Source: Salminus brasiliensis
Taxonomy: Eukaryota > Chordata > Actinopteri > Characiformes > Bryconidae
Assembly (NCBI RefSeq): GCF_030463535.1
Contig: NC_132879.1
Location: forward strand, 32,421,925 to 32,485,924
DNA length: 64,000 nucleotides
Reading direction: 5' to 3'
Shown here: in pieces, positions 34,706 to 47,924 of the stretch
Numbering within the stretch: the first letter of the stretch is position 1
How the letters are laid out: every line of letters starts with the position of its first letter
Made by a program: the position numbers and the translations under genes
Notes under the pieces: model-generated
Databases searched by the model: none
What the model saw: only the letters and a program-made list of their open reading frames with translations
Told to the model about the DNA's origin: nothing

Positions 34706-36353
34706 AGTATGAGCCGGCGGCTGGATACGCTGTTAGCCCACAGGAACTTCCTTAACCCTTGTGGAGAGCTTGTCCTGCTTCTATGCGACAGCCACTTCTT
34801 TTCTCTGTATCTCGAAGGTTTACAAAGATGCTCCGGCTTAGAGACAACGCGTGACTTAATTCAGAGTCATTTCATGGGTTTTCCAGAGATTTTGGGACTT
34901 GTGGAGATGGTCAGACTTGAGAGAAAATGAGAATGCACATGAGGACCAAGCACTAGCTCATGCACTTAAAAATGTCACTTTCTTGGCTGCCTTTCATGGC
35001 CAAAGCGCAAAGAATTCCAGGGACTCGCACAGTTCACGTTGCCTTGACGAAAACAAATATCTACATAATAGTATCTTGCATCCTATTTTGTTACACATAT
35101 TCCATTTAATTTAAGCGTATTTGCTAAGTAAAGTAAGTCCTTAGGTTATGATTTGTACTCTTGACCAGTTGTGACCTCCCAGACTCAGGTTGAGTTGCTT
35201 TTCTTGAGCAAGGTCTCGTTGCAAGCCATCATGGTCCCCGTTAGTGGCGTCTTTATTGGGCAGGCTCTGCAGGTGCCACAGCCATTCCCTTCCAGAATAT
35301 AGAAATCTACAGTTCCTGTTCAGCTGATGCCTGATGATTCAGCCTTTTTTTTTTTTTTTTTTTTTGCAAATGCTACGAAACTTCAAAGAAATGATTACAC
35401 TTCTATTATGTTGTTATTCTGGGACAACCGAGTGAAATCCTGTTGCCTTGCCTGTTTCTGGCTACTGTGTCCACCAGTGTACATGACTACCTGCCACAGA
35501 GACATTCCAGTAACACCAGCCTTTTCAGCTAACCCATCACGGGAACGCTCTGAGAGTATTCTGATAACACAGCACCTCCTGATTTCCGCATGAATGTTCT
35601 AACAGCAATGCTGGCACTCTGAGAGTGATTTTTAGGAATGCACCCTATATTTGTCAAGAGTGTGTGTGTGTGGGGGGGGGGTAGATTTAAGTTTATGTGG
35701 TTATAGAGCATGACAAACACAAAGGGACTTCCTCTCTGCTTTCTCTCTGAGGAAGTGCCTGAGGGGACTGGCACTTTTAGTGGTGTGTTTTTTGGTGGTG
35801 AAAAATGTGGGTTCTGCTTTTAGTTAGTTTTTACTTTTATTTTAATAGAGGGTGGATGGGATAGAGTGAAGTGAGTCTTAGTGAATGATACTTGGTGAAA
35901 GAGAGAGTCTTTTAATGAAATGTGAGCTCATGATGTCATTTCTTTCTACAGATGGTGCAAATACATACCAGATTCGAATGGTCAGTGGTTTAGTCTAGGG
36001 TTAGGGATGAGGGAAGGGTTTTAGAATATTTCTCTATGTACCATTTGTAACATTCACATGATTTCTACTACTTTTGACACAATTTATAATTGATTAGACT
36101 CTTCTGAGGGTGGTTGAGGAACTCTCTGAACTGTCCTCATGGAGCAGAGAGCTGTCTCACAAAGCAGGATTTCTTGCTTAGCCAGCCAACTTCAGGCTTT
36201 TCTTTAGGATTTTCTGTTTTAGGACTAGGGATCACCGCCGCTTGCCTAACTTACTCTGGGGCTGGTTAACGTCAGGATTTAGAATCATCAGAAGCCAATC
36301 AAAGAGAGCTGCATGACCCATATCGCTTTTCAGCAGAGGGAATGAGTTATACT

Positions 36354-36812
36354 GGGGATGTCCTGATCCGATCTAGTGGTCCAGGCATATTTGAATGGGC
36401 TGGGTGTTGGGTATTTTACTTCCAACTCAGTTCCGAGTCTTTATTTTAGTCACGTTGTTCAGCGCGCCATCTGATGTCTTCAACACACGATTAACAGACG
36501 TTATTGCTTAGACGGCAACAATTTTACAGTGGAACATAAACAACAGACACATTATAGCACACTGACCCACTATAAACCAGTTATTTCACAACAGTAGGCC
36601 AACAATAACAGATATCAGTCCAGAGTGTGTACCACTACACACACAGTGACTTTACTGCCGTGTTTTAAAGGAGCTGGGAGCTGATTGGTCAGTCCAGAAT
36701 CAGTCTCATTATAACTGCTACTAAAAATGAAGTAGATGGGTATCAGCTGATACTTAGCATTAAAAGACTTGGATCGGGTTGGGGGATAAAATGACCAGAT
36801 TGGGACATTCCT
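36354..36812. mobile_element. Probable hAT-like miniature element
   Basis: The left end GGGGATGTCCTGATCCGATC and the reverse complement of the right end (AGGAATGTCCCAATCTGGTC) are similar. The GGGATGTCCCGATCCGAT theme is a well-known fish terminal sequence. The expected 8-bp target duplication was not identified, so boundaries are approximate. Confidence 0.45.
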
Positions 36813-38320
36813 AAATTACACTACATGGTAATTATTCCAATAAGTACTGTCCTAGGAGGAAATTAGAAATGCTACTAATTTCCTCATTTTTAAAAATAAG
36901 CTGCTTGGCTAGTTTCTCCTCTTGTGTCAGTCACATGATTGGGCTTTTCAACATAAAAGTTGCTAACCACCATCCTAAAACAAGTGAACCGCAGCCATGT
37001 CTGCCAGGATTTGTGAAGCTGAACTCTATTTGGGGGTACAGGCCCCTGATCTCTTCAAACCTCAAACCCAGCTGCTTACAAGCAACTTCTGCCACTGGCA
37101 GTCTGGTGTGGCTACTAATCCGAGCCCATAGCTATCCGTACTGTACTTGCCTACCCGTGTGCATTGTTGTACCCATGAAAATTGCCAGGGTTTGTTGTGT
37201 AGAGGGAGTGTCAGAGCCTCCGTCTGTTATTTCTTTAAACTGACACTGATGGCTTCCACCTCTAACTTGGGTACTTGGGTACAGTATGGGTCGCTTGACA
37301 GCGGGAAAAAAATCTGTTTGAGCTAGTACCAGGTACAGTGGCCATGTTGCTGTGTTGGCAGTCAGCTTCATCCATTAAGAGCCCAAATATCAGGTTATGA
37401 GTGCCTAAACATTTTTTTTCTTGTTTTTTCTTTGACTACAGAATGCTGGACAATTGTTAAGGACCAAACTCTTTACTATGTTAACCAAGGTTTACCTTGC
37501 CAATGACTTAATGGACATTTCATTATGCAGAAAAAAGAAAAGATGCAAAACCTACTAAATAAAACTGTTCTTCGTGTAAGGGTTTAATCATTACATTTTC
37601 AGATTGAGATTCAGTATAAGAGAGCTGCAGGTCCCGGAAGGGGCTTCCACATGCTAATTCAAGCTGTTTGTTTGATTTGCAGCAGAATGATACATACAGT
37701 AGTTAAAGGAAAGCAGTACGATCTGTTGAGGGGATTTCTTTTACTGGCAGTCCAGCCAGATAAACAAATCCCTCTGGAAATCGAAGGCTGTGGAGCGGAG
37801 ACAGGTCGTGAGTCAGGACTGAGTCTGTCCTCTTGGCCACAGCATACACATTCTTAGATGCAGCTGATTTTAGGGCAATGGAAAGAAAAGTCCCCTCATG
37901 CTGCAAGCTCTGCAATTACTGATAGACCAAAGCATTAGTGTTTTCTTTACTCGAATAAACAAGGAGCTTGTGTTTTTTTTTTCCTTGTGCATTTCGAGGC
38001 CGGGTGAAATGTGGTCCTGATATAATACTAAAGATGCAACGTGTAGAGAACTGATGGCTAGTGAAAGGAGTGGCCAGAGAAGAACGATAAAGACCCACAG
38101 GACTGACAGCATTGGACACCTCTTTGCTTGCTCTTGATGACCGTTGTGGAATGAAAGAGGGGAATGTACTAAAGCCATGCTAACTAAGAGCTCTGGGGGA
38201 CCGCAGTTTTCACACGGATGATTTGGACTCTGGAAGGACGTGTGAGTTTGTTTAGTGTGTGTGTGTGTGATTACTTTGTCTGTTAGGAGAAAATAGGAGA
38301 AAAGAAGCATTGTTTTCCAT

Positions 38321-38370
38321 TGCTCTGAAAGTCTTTAATAAAGACATGCTCTGAAAGTCTTAATAAAGAT
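38321..38370 (+). terminator. snx33: Tandem polyadenylation signals
   Basis: TGCTCTGAAAGTCTT followed by AATAAAGA occurs twice, 25-26 bp apart, putting AATAAA at 38337-38342 and 38362-38367. It is a plausible distal end of snx33 transcripts, 3.6 kb past the stop. Confidence 0.4.
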
Positions 38371-39116
38371 TTTATCCAAAAGTTATTGGGTGTCCACATT
38401 TTTTTGATGTTGTCATTTTTGAGTCTGAACTGTGCTGGGTGACAACTCTTAAAACACTGCGACATGAGGACAAATTTAATGTTCCTAAAGCTAAACTCAT
38501 AATCACTGTAGAAATGCATGACTATAACTGAATCATGTCAGTGTTGGCAGGTTTTGCATGAAGGTGCTCTGGTATAGAAAACTGTAATTACCTTAGCATA
38601 GTTGAATAATTCGAGTTTGGTACATGGGAGTCACATACCGTAAACCTCTACTCCTGTAAAAGCACATCTAGCATAGCCAAGACAGAGCTGTAAAATAGCA
38701 AAAACGTTTTGACCCATTATGTACATACACCCCGGCTGCTAGCGAAAGCCTTTCAAGGCGAACACAGTGGCTGCTCAGGCCCTGTCCACATGTTTCACGA
38801 TATTTTTAAAAACTGAGATTTCCCTCCATCTATTCAGAGCTCAAAACGCTTGTATGAGGCAAAGTGAAGAAAAAAAAACATCCAGCTGTGTGTGAACGAA
38901 GCTCTGGGAGAATATGGAAGCGAGGCTAAAAAGGCTGAAAGCTAACACTAGGCCCCAGAAAGGAAGCGCTGCTGCAGGGAAGCCAGACAAGTGAGGTGGG
39001 TGCTAAGCAGGTGATGGCTGGCTACCAGCACACTGCACCAGGAGAACACAGAGGAAAATGCAGTTATAATGAAGTTTATTTATTAATTACACCACAAAGA
39101 AAGACCATGGAAAAGC

Positions 39117-39963
39117 TGTTAATCTGTTTTAGAATGGTCAAATTATAGTTGGCATGCATCAAGCAGAGAACACAACTAAGGAGGTTGCTAAAACTACTAA
39201 AACCGGGTTAAGAACTGTCCTACACATTATCAAAAAGTGGAGGGACAGCAGTAGAGCTCAGGGATGTGTAAAAGCATTTCCACACTCAAAATGTGAAGGA
39301 AACTCAAGGGATTGGGCCTAAACAGCTGTGTAGCACTTGTCAGTGAGGCTAACCGACAGAAACGGCTTCAATTTGCTAGGGAGCATAAAGATTGGACTCT
39401 GGAGCAATGGAAGAAGGTCACATGGTCTGATGAGTCCAGATTTACCCTGTTCCAGAGTGATGGGCTCATCAGGGTACGAAGAGAGAGAGGTCTATGTTCA
39501 GCAATATTATGTGCCCAAACAATGAGGTCAGCTGACTATCTGAATATACTGAACAACCAGGTTATTGCATCAATGGATTTTTTTCTTCCCTGATGGCACG
39601 GGCATATACCAAGATGAAAATGCCAGAATTCATTGGGTGAAAGAGTGGCTCAGGCAACATAATTGTCACACATGGATTGGCCACCACAGAGTCCAGACCT
39701 GAGCCCCATTGAGAATCTGTGGGATGTGCTGGAGGAGACTTTACACAGTGGTCCAAATCTCCCATCATTAATACAAGATCTTGGGGGGGGGGGGGGGGGG
39801 GGACACATCACACATTACGTCACACATTATCTGGACACAAATAAATGTTGTGACGTTGCAGAAGCTTGTGGAAACTATGCCACAGCGAATGCATGCTATA
39901 ATCAAAGCTAAAGGCGGTCCAACAAAATATTAGAATGCGTGATCTTTTTTTGGCCAGGCAGTG
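39117..39963 (+). pseudogene. Tc1-like transposase pseudogene
   Basis: Plus-strand remains of a Tc1 transposase. 39312-39593 encodes ANRQKRLQFAREHKDW and VTWSDESRFTLFQSDG around the first catalytic acid. 39663-39770 encodes DWPPQSPDLSPIENLWDVLE around the third. Frames are shifted between them, and a poly-G run (39782-39802) replaces coding text. The right end keeps a GGCCAGGCAGTGTA terminus near 39963; a matching left terminus is not seen. Confidence 0.85.
39782..39802. repeat. Poly-G run
   Basis: About 20 consecutive G inside the Tc1 pseudogene; error-prone in assemblies. Confidence 0.9.
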
Positions 39964-40019
39964 TAGATGTAATATGTATTATGTAGTGTGTATTATGTTT
40001 TATGTAATAAAACACTATT

Positions 40020-40265
40020 TACATTTATTCAAATGTCAAAATCTGAACTCTAGTGCTATTGTTGGGGATCAGATGGGGTGGTGATCATCAAACATTCTGA
40101 CCTCACGCTCTTTTTGCTATATGCTAAAAATCTAGTAGAAAGCTTTCCATGAACAGTAGAGACTGGTATTGCATCAAGAGCAGGATAAACCTTTTTTTAA
40201 TATTCTTGATTTCAGAAGAAACAATGAATGAGCAGGTGTCCCAATACTATTGCCCATATAGATTT
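40020..40265. repeat. Fragment of a fish miniature transposon
   Basis: The end text, GGTGTCCCAATACTATTGCCC then ATATAG, matches in pattern the common fish terminus that reads from the outside as a CTATATGG-type end. The opposite terminus is not visible. Confidence 0.4.
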
Positions 40266-41344
40266 TAGCATTTATTCTACTCTGAAAGAGCAGAATGCTG
40301 TTGTTGGTGATTCTCACACATTTTCTCACAATCGAATTTCCACATTTGCAGTGGAGCATGGGTTGAGGTGAGGTGAGCTTATTCGGGATACTGCAAGACT
40401 GCTGCTTTAAGGAGTCCTACTCGAACCCAGGTAGCAGTGGAATGTAATCTGTGGTGGATCTTATCTGCAGACGCATACTGATTTTTCAAGTTGCATTTTT
40501 CTGCATGTGTAGTAGAGCGTGTGGACAACCTGTTAAAACCCGTAAGTGCCCTAAAAAGCCTTTAAAGGAAAGGCCTTTAAAAATGCAGAGAGAGAGAGAG
40601 CATGAAAATCAGTGAGGGAAAGTGCAGAAGAGCCAATTCTTGCACATTCCTGCTGTATTATTGAGTCTTTTTGCTTTCAGATTTCTCAGTAAATGGTTGA
40701 AATACAACAAACTGCATTATTTATGAGCTTTGGCAGAGTGATGTTTAACAGATTTGGTTTTATGAACCAACATGAATGCACCCAAACCGTGCACTGTGAC
40801 ATTACACAACTCTGTAGTTCTGTAAAGTAGTGCTCAGTTCTGTCCTTGAAAAATGAATACGCTTCACTGTGAAAGAAATTTGATCCTTAAAGGAGCCAAA
40901 ATGATCTCGTGTTTTAGTGGGTCAGTATTTCTTCAGCTCTGTTGCTAAAACAACACATCGCTGGGGAACAGGCTCAGTGACGTGGCCGAGACAACTGGAG
41001 GACCTGACCATACTGACACATGGGGCAGGATGGAACGCAAAGCATACCTATGTTACATGAAGGACATTTGTGTTCCAACAGTCTGCAGAGCACTTGCACA
41101 ATGTGTATGGCTGTGTGTGTGTGTGTATGTGTGTGTGGTGGGAGGTCTCTTTTTTCACACTACAAAAACAAAGAGACCAGATGGTCATATCCTCTCCCTG
41201 CATGACATGCCTAATCTCGCGGTCCGCAATCCTCTGCTTCTCACATCGCTATGGCAAATCTGGTTCTTATGTCATCTCATCCAACCAACTCCAGTTTCAG
41301 CTATCTGTAACTGAGAATGTCTTACTTACAGCAACTGCCAGTTA

Positions 41345-41610
41345 TATTCATTTATTCATCTTCATGTCTGCTGGTCAGGGTCTGGGGCCTACCTGGAATC
41401 ATTGGGTACAAGTGCAGGAACACCCCCTGGACAGGGCGCCAGTCCATCAAAGGGTACCATTAACAGTCATTCACTCACACCTTGAGGGCAACTGAGCATG
41501 GCCAATTTATCTACCATGTGTGTGTTTTTGGGAGGTGGGAGGAAACCAGCGTACCTACAGAAAACCCATGTGGACATGAGGAGAACACACCAAACGCCTC
41601 ACAAACAGAG
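41345..41610 (+). repeat. Teleost dispersed repeat (copy B)
   Basis: A better preserved relative of 3085-3215: GGACAGGGCGCCAGTCCATC, TTCACTCACACCTTGAGGG, CATGGCCAATTTATC, TTTTTGGGAGGTGGGAGG and ACCCATGTGGACATG in order. Widespread in fish genomes; class not asserted. Confidence 0.65.
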
Positions 41611-41869
41611 ACCATATTTCTCTTATAACCCATTAAAGAAAGCTGATAAGGCTGTCAAATCTTAACTGATACACCATCTGGTTGGAATTTGATGAGAAAT
41701 GACTAACACAAATGGAAAAAGATGTGTAAACAGAATGTAAACTGAATGTAAATGTAAAATATGTATAATGCATTGTGTGATTTATTCTGTCATATTTAAA
41801 TAGTGTAGCAAATGACAGTCTAACTCCCGGCTTCTAACAAGTTAAATGAGCAGAAATCGGAATCCTAAA

Positions 41870-42295
41870 CTAGTATTTGATGGCAATGGTCAAAAGCTGA
41901 TCAGTACCAAAAGCCCTTCGAGCTTCAAGTTTGGCTCGGCTTGACCTGCCATCCTTTAAGGTCCACGGCAGATAAGCATCCAGGCTTTTTTCTGTCCTGG
42001 CACCGAAGTGGTGGAACAAACTTCCCCTTAGTGTCCGAACAGCAGAGTCGCTCGCTGTCTTCAAGCGCAGACTGAAGACCCTCCTCTTCCAAGAGTACTT
42101 GGGTGAAGTGTAGTGTTGAGTACTGTGGTCTCCACACTGACTTTTGTGTTTAGTAGTATCTAAGCTTAGAGTTATCTTTTGGATCTTAGCCGATACAAAC
42201 TACCTAAGGGTATTTTCTGAGTGAAGCACTTTTGTAAGTCACTCTGTAAGTCAGACTGTCTGCTAATTGCCTTAAATGTAAATGTACTAGCAAAT
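41870..42295 (+). mobile_element. 3' end of an L2-like LINE
   Basis: The frame 41997-42113 encodes the typical C-terminal end of a non-LTR reverse transcriptase ORF (LAPKWWNKLPLSVRTAE, then VFKRRLKTLLFQEYLG, stop). It is followed by a 3' tail ending in TAAATGTAAATGTA near 42290. 5'-truncated, as usual for LINE copies; stops upstream show it is dead. Confidence 0.75.
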
Positions 42296-43479
42296 ATTAA
42301 ATGACTGATTGACATTTATCTCTTCAATGGCTGCCTGTGGGATTATCTAGCTAGTATATATGGCTTAACATGGTATATATATAAATGATATAAATGGTAT
42401 ATACAAAACTACGTTTTAATTTATTAAAACAATCAAAATAAATATGCAAAAAATATATATATATATCGGAATCACTTTTTGGATCCACGTTTCATTCCTG
42501 AGTCTCTTTTTCAGGGAGACTTATTTTTACAAAGAGTACTGAAACAAATTCTTCTTGGTATCCGTGTCCGGCAGGGGCATGATTATCCAGATTTTATCCC
42601 GATATGAGGTGTTGCCCTCTATGACATTAGCTTCTTGAGGAAATTCTAAACCTGTAAACACTTGGAATTCAGCTCATAACGATTAGCTACTGTGGGAACA
42701 GTGACGTGTATCCACCGTCTGAAATGAGCTTTCATGAGTTTATCAGTCACTACTTGTGTTAGAGGTTAGCATTGTTAGCTGGAATTGACCAATATTACAT
42801 AGCTACATTTCTCTGAAAGAGGTTCACCCAAGGCTTTACTTTACTTCATATTTACATATTTCACAGTTCTGAATTAATACACAAAGGAAGGAAAATAGAC
42901 ATATGTATATGCTTAAATAGTGATTAAATAGTTGAACACAGACAACTATTTGGAGCAGACCAAACACTGCATTGTTGGGAAACGTTCTGGTCAATGTGTC
43001 AAGTGGCCATTATGCTTCATTTCCAAAGGCAGTTCATCTAGAAAGTCTAGTAAATGAGCCAGAGGTTTACTGTGGTTTAGGAATTTCATTATATTTATGT
43101 GTGTAGGATATTACTCACTGTCTGGGTGAGACCGTTGTTAGCATACACAGCCATGTGTAATGGCCTGTTTATAAAAAAAAAATTCTATCAAGAAGCAAGG
43201 TCTCAGTCATCACTTCTCTAATTAAGCTTTGCTAGCATGGCAGTAAGTATAAATAAGTACTGATAAGACATGTTTCCTTAAGAGGGGAAAAAATATTTCC
43301 CAATTCTGGAAAAGAAAGCCACTCCCAGACTTTCCCTCTGCACTTGCCCTCAAAGGGAGTTCCTGCCACCTTGAAGGCCTTCTGATTCTCTAAAGGTCGA
43401 GGACAGCTTCTGTTGATAAGCTTTTAAGAACTGTACATGTCAGTGAGAATTCACAAAACTGCAATCTTCAGGCAGTGCA

Positions 43480-44010
43480 GGATTTCCATTGCATTTCTAT
43501 TCTAACATTCTAGGTATACAAGGTAAACCTAGTGTATCTGGCAGCACATTGTACCTCCTTTGGCCTTCAGAACACCAAGCCCTGATTGTACAAGATGACG
43601 TATTGTGCAGGAATGCTGTACCATGTGGAAATGACTGTATTGGGAGTTCCTGCTAACTGAATGGCTGCACAGTTTGCTGTGCATAGTTTTTTTTTCTACT
43701 GCATCCCCAAGATGCTCAGTAGGGTTGAAGTCCAGCAACTGTACAGGCAACTGAAGCAATGGAAACTCGTTGTCATGTTCCTGGAACCACTCAGTGATGC
43801 AAGCCTCGTAACATGATGCATTATCATCCAAGTGTGGATGAATTGTAGCTATAGAGGGATAAACAACAATGACGAGCAACAGTGTTGAATCGCTGTGCCA
43901 TTCAAATGTTCTAGAATGGATACCGGGGACCCTAACATGTGCCAAGAAAATATTCTCCACACCACCAGTCTTTACTGTTAACACCAAGCAAGATGACTCC
44001 ATGGACTCAC
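43480..44010 (-). pseudogene. Tc1-like transposase C-terminal remnant
   Basis: The minus frame 44002-43529 keeps LDDNASCYEACITEWFQEHD (second acidic block) and, about 30 residues later, LLDFNPTEHLGD, a decayed form of the SPDLNPIEHLWD block. Terminal repeats are not identified. A remnant, not an active gene. Confidence 0.75.
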
Positions 44011-44250
44011 ACTGCCTGCATAAATGATGATCTTTCTATCAACATGGATTAGTCAAACCATGCAACTTTGTCTGTTTCTCAAGGGTCCAGTTTTGATGCT
44101 TCTGAAAACATCACTACCTGAAGTGGACTTTGGCTGTTGTGGCCTGTCAAGTCAGATAAGCAGAGCAGTCCGAGATAGCATTCTGCACACCATAGATGAA
44201 TTCAGTGATTTTTTTTTACTAATTGTCAGTCGTCTGGGCCTTTATGCGTG

Positions 44251-44324
44251 AATGCTGGAAACAAGAAGCCTAGAGCTAAATATAATGCCACATTAAGAGT
44301 TACTAGGTCTCCAGAAACATAACT
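44251..44324 (+). repeat. 74-bp direct repeat, copy 1
   Basis: AATGCTGGAAACAAG...GGTCTCCAGAAACATAACT; identical to 44763-44836 except one base. Confidence 0.9.
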
Positions 44325-44325
44325 G

Positions 44326-44645
44326 TCCTCTACCAGAGAGCTTACGACGCTCTCATGCTGATGTTCTGTGGGATCACTGAGGAACTGTGGGAATGTAACT
44401 GCGATGCATCTCTACCAATGTCACAAAGTCACCATAAATCACTGTTTCTGTAGAGTTTAATGAACTTTTTCTGGCTATTCTGTACTTTAGCAATTAGACC
44501 ACATTCAAGACTGACATCAATACATCATTAATGATTTTACAAATATGAAAAAACAAAACCTGCAATCTCTAATGCAGAGAACAGAACATTACTGCAGATT
44601 TGTAATGCTTGTGAAGTTTAAATGTGTCTGTTTCAGTAGCATGCC
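44326..44645 (+). repeat. About 280-320 bp dispersed repeat, copy 1
   Basis: Shares with 46372-46652 a block beginning CTCTCATGCTGATGTTCTGT and continuing to TTTCAGTAGCATGCC. They are largely identical, with a roughly 40-bp indel region. Probably a miniature DNA transposon family; termini not defined. Confidence 0.75.
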
Positions 44646-44762
44646 AAGTCGTCTGCTTGCATCCACAGTGTGTGGTATTTTCTTTTGACCTGTCTGACCC
44701 AGAGGTTGTTTTGTCCACTTCGTCCAGTTGCGTGAAAGGCCCAAGATGACAGCCATTTGGGT

Positions 44763-44836
44763 AATGCTGGAAACAAGACGCCTAGAGCTAAATATAATGC
44801 CACATTAAGAGTTACTAGGTCTCCAGAAACATAACT
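44763..44836 (+). repeat. 74-bp direct repeat, copy 2
   Basis: Second copy, 512 bp downstream of the first, one mismatch (AAGAAGCC against AAGACGCC). Confidence 0.9.
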
Positions 44837-46028
44837 AGGTCACTTGTACACTTGTTCCATTTTTGTCCCATCTGTCCATAGTTACCCAGAAGCATGTAAA
44901 ACATCCAGGTGATGCTGGGCAATCTTGAGGTGGGTGGCAATGCTGTGTTTTTCCTTTTTTGATTGTTTTTTGAACAGCAGCGACTTTCTTTGTGGTGTCT
45001 TTCAATGAACAGCATTCGTGTTTAGTGATTTTCTAATATTGGACACATAAAGTGAGGTTAACGGGACACCCACTCCTGGAGAGAGTAGTGGAGATTATGT
45101 TTTCTCTATGTGTAGACAATTGGCCTAACTGTGGATTGATGTACACCCAGGTCTTTAGCAATGTTTTTGTGACCCTTTCCAGTTTAATGCATCTGTATAA
45201 CATACCTTCTTGCATCGTTCTTGAGAACGATTATTTTTTGCCTTTATTTAATTAGCAAAGCACCTGTGAAAGCCACACTTGTCATCTCGTCTCCTAAATT
45301 GTAACACATTTTGCCAAATAGCTCTTGGAGAAGTCATTAACACAAAGGGCCACTTACTTTTTCTAGCCTGCACTATAGATGTTCACTTAATGTGCTCAAT
45401 CAGAGACATAAACAGTACAACTGTTTCTGCTTGTGTCTATAATCGTGTGGCTTAGATAACAATCAGACCACATTTTATTAATAATCAATGCTGAAATGCA
45501 GGTAATTTCAAAGGAACAGCCCTGGCAACTCAGAGAACCACTTGAATGCGTAACCCCTGAACGCAGAAAGGATTATTACACACTAAGGTGTATTATTCAG
45601 TAACTACAGGGACTTCTGTACAAACTGGTGGGGCAATTCTTTGCTAAATGAAGCTTGTAATACCACTTTCAGCCTGCCAACAGTCCATAGACTGTTCAAG
45701 GGGTTAAATCTTTGCTAGTTAAAGGGTTCTTTAAATATAAAGTAAACTTGTTGTAGAGGGTTCATTTTCCAAAAGGCTTCCACTATTGTTAAAACTCTTT
45801 GTCTTAGAGCGTAGCTAATATTGTGGCTTGCTAGTTTCTAGTTGTAGCTTGTAATCATTGTATGGGAACTAGAAGTTACCTTAGCTACGTATGTGGAATT
45901 ACGTATTACGAATGGAATTATGTATAAGGACTTTGGTACACCTCATTGGATGGAGCGTAGGAGCAGATTATGTGTTTCATTATGTGTTTTCTGCCATTTT
46001 TCCACCTCTCCATATGCATACACCTTCT

Positions 46029-46030
<2 letters not shown>

Positions 46031-46060
<30 letters not shown>
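46031..46060. repeat. (AC)n microsatellite
   Basis: Fifteen uninterrupted AC units. Confidence 0.95.
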
Positions 46061-46062
<2 letters not shown>

Positions 46063-46371
46063 TCTGACATTAAACAGCAATACTGATGGCTGAATCCAGA
46101 TGAGTCTGATTGGCTGGCTGCTGCAGTGGAATGTGTTCTCAACAGTTGGTGCCCAGTGTCCAGTCCACACCCATGCTTTGCTCTGACACCCACTCTGCCA
46201 AACTCAGTTCCTCTGCAGTGCCTCCTGCTTCTCTGCCTGAGTGAGGCCGATGGCTCCTGTCGAGGTTCTAGAGTCTGTAGTTCCAGTACAGTCCGCCAAG
46301 TTTATGGCTGGTTTATGGTGTTTATCAAAGTAAACTTTTGACAAGTTAATCATTCCCTACTGCACTCATCA

Positions 46372-46655
46372 TGTCCTCCACCAGTGAGCTCACAACACTC
46401 TCATGCTGATGTTCTGTGGGATCACTGAGGAACTGTGGGAATGTGACTGCGATGCATCCCTACCAGTGTCACAAAGTCACCATAAATCACTGTTTCTGTA
46501 GAGTTTAATGAACTTTTCTGGCTGTTCTGTGCTTTAGCAATTAAACCACATTCAAGACTGACATCAATACATCAACAAACAGTGCAACAAAACCTGCACT
46601 TTCTAATGCAGAGTACAGAACATTATTGCGGATTGTTTGTTTCAGTAGCATGCCT
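46372..46655 (+). repeat. About 280-320 bp dispersed repeat, copy 2
   Basis: Second copy of the repeat at 44326-44645, shorter by internal deletion and diverged by a modest number of substitutions. Confidence 0.75.
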
Positions 46656-46801
46656 AATATCAGTAGCAATCCAATATCTAATATCTTGATATACGTTAAA
46701 TCAATACTTTAATCAGCTGAAACCTAATGAAAAAAAGCCTCATGAGACTTTATTCCACACTGTTGCATAGTATATATAGCATAAAATAGAACAGCAAATA
46801 T

Positions 46802-46881
46802 TAGCCTGATAAATAGAATATTTTATTTACATGACATTATGTAGCCTGATAAATAGAATGTTTTATTTACATGACATTATG
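46802..46881 (+). repeat. 40-bp tandem duplication
   Basis: AGCCTGATAAATAGAAT...TTACATGACATTATG occurs twice in direct succession with one mismatch. Confidence 0.85.
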
Positions 46882-47924
46882 TTTCTGATAAGTCTATAGA
46901 TAAAAACCTCCAAACAATAAACTGAATTTCTGAATATAGGGGGGATGTAATGAACATCTCCCATTGTTTTTCTATGGAGGTTTACTTGTAACACTGCATT
47001 AAAACTAACGCCTTAGTGTGGAGGCAGTACTTTAATCTGGCTAGCTTTTAATATCAGTTATTTTCATGTTTCAATACATAGTGCTAAACCAGTAATAGCA
47101 GTGGTTCTTTATTGCTCTATGATAGAAAACCTTATGTACAGGGTTCTTTAAGGAGCCTTTTCAATGATTGATTCTACATTGCAGCAAAGAGGGTTCCACT
47201 GTTTAACCCTTTTCTAAAAGTGAGTTCTGGCTGTCTGTGGTGGTCTGCACATAGCGAGCTCTACTGTAAAAGCAAAGCGAAGTTCTAGATCAGGACCAGT
47301 ATTTAGTAAATTAATAGGCAGTAACTGTGCAGATGAGATCAGATCATGACAACTGTGGTATTATTTATTGATATAGTTTTTATAACGCAGAGACATAATC
47401 ATGATAATTTTAAAGACATAAACAACGTGATGCCTCACATGAAGCTGCAGTTATATTCTGGCTCCTGTAGCTTCTGCATCATTTAAGGTGGAAAATTTAA
47501 GGTGGAAAATCAGAAGCTAGAGAATAACTCTACAGCCCAGAAATGTTCAAATAAGGTAACGTGACAACGTGGTGAGATTTTCAGAGGCAAAGCGAAACGT
47601 TTCCGTGCTGTTTTTGCATATATACTGAGGGAAACACATCAGTTGAGTGTATCTTCAGCATAACATTTTAACTAGCATCTTAGATACTCGTACACTGGTA
47701 CACTTACGTTAACAACTCAGATGTTGCTGCGTTTAGGCAGTGTTGTAGAGTCACGCTGTGTGCAACAGCCAACCAAACATTACAACCCCACTGGAGGGAC
47801 CAGCAAATCCCACTGGTGCAACCGTTCCTACTAAAGGGTTAAAGAACCGCTTTTCAGTTCTATATCGAACCCTGTTTTGTCTATAGTGAACAGCCACCAA
47901 GTGGGAGTTTTTATTGGACAAAAC

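Larger units (their letters stand above)
34706..38385 (+). other. snx33: Putative snx33 3' UTR
   Basis: Sequence after the stop has no supported gene. Possible cleavage signals on plus are AATAAA at 37558-37563 and a tandem pair at 38337-38342 and 38362-38367. A poly-T run (35345-35365) and a probable hAT-like miniature element (36354-36812) lie inside. The extent is inferred from hexamers only. Confidence 0.4.
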
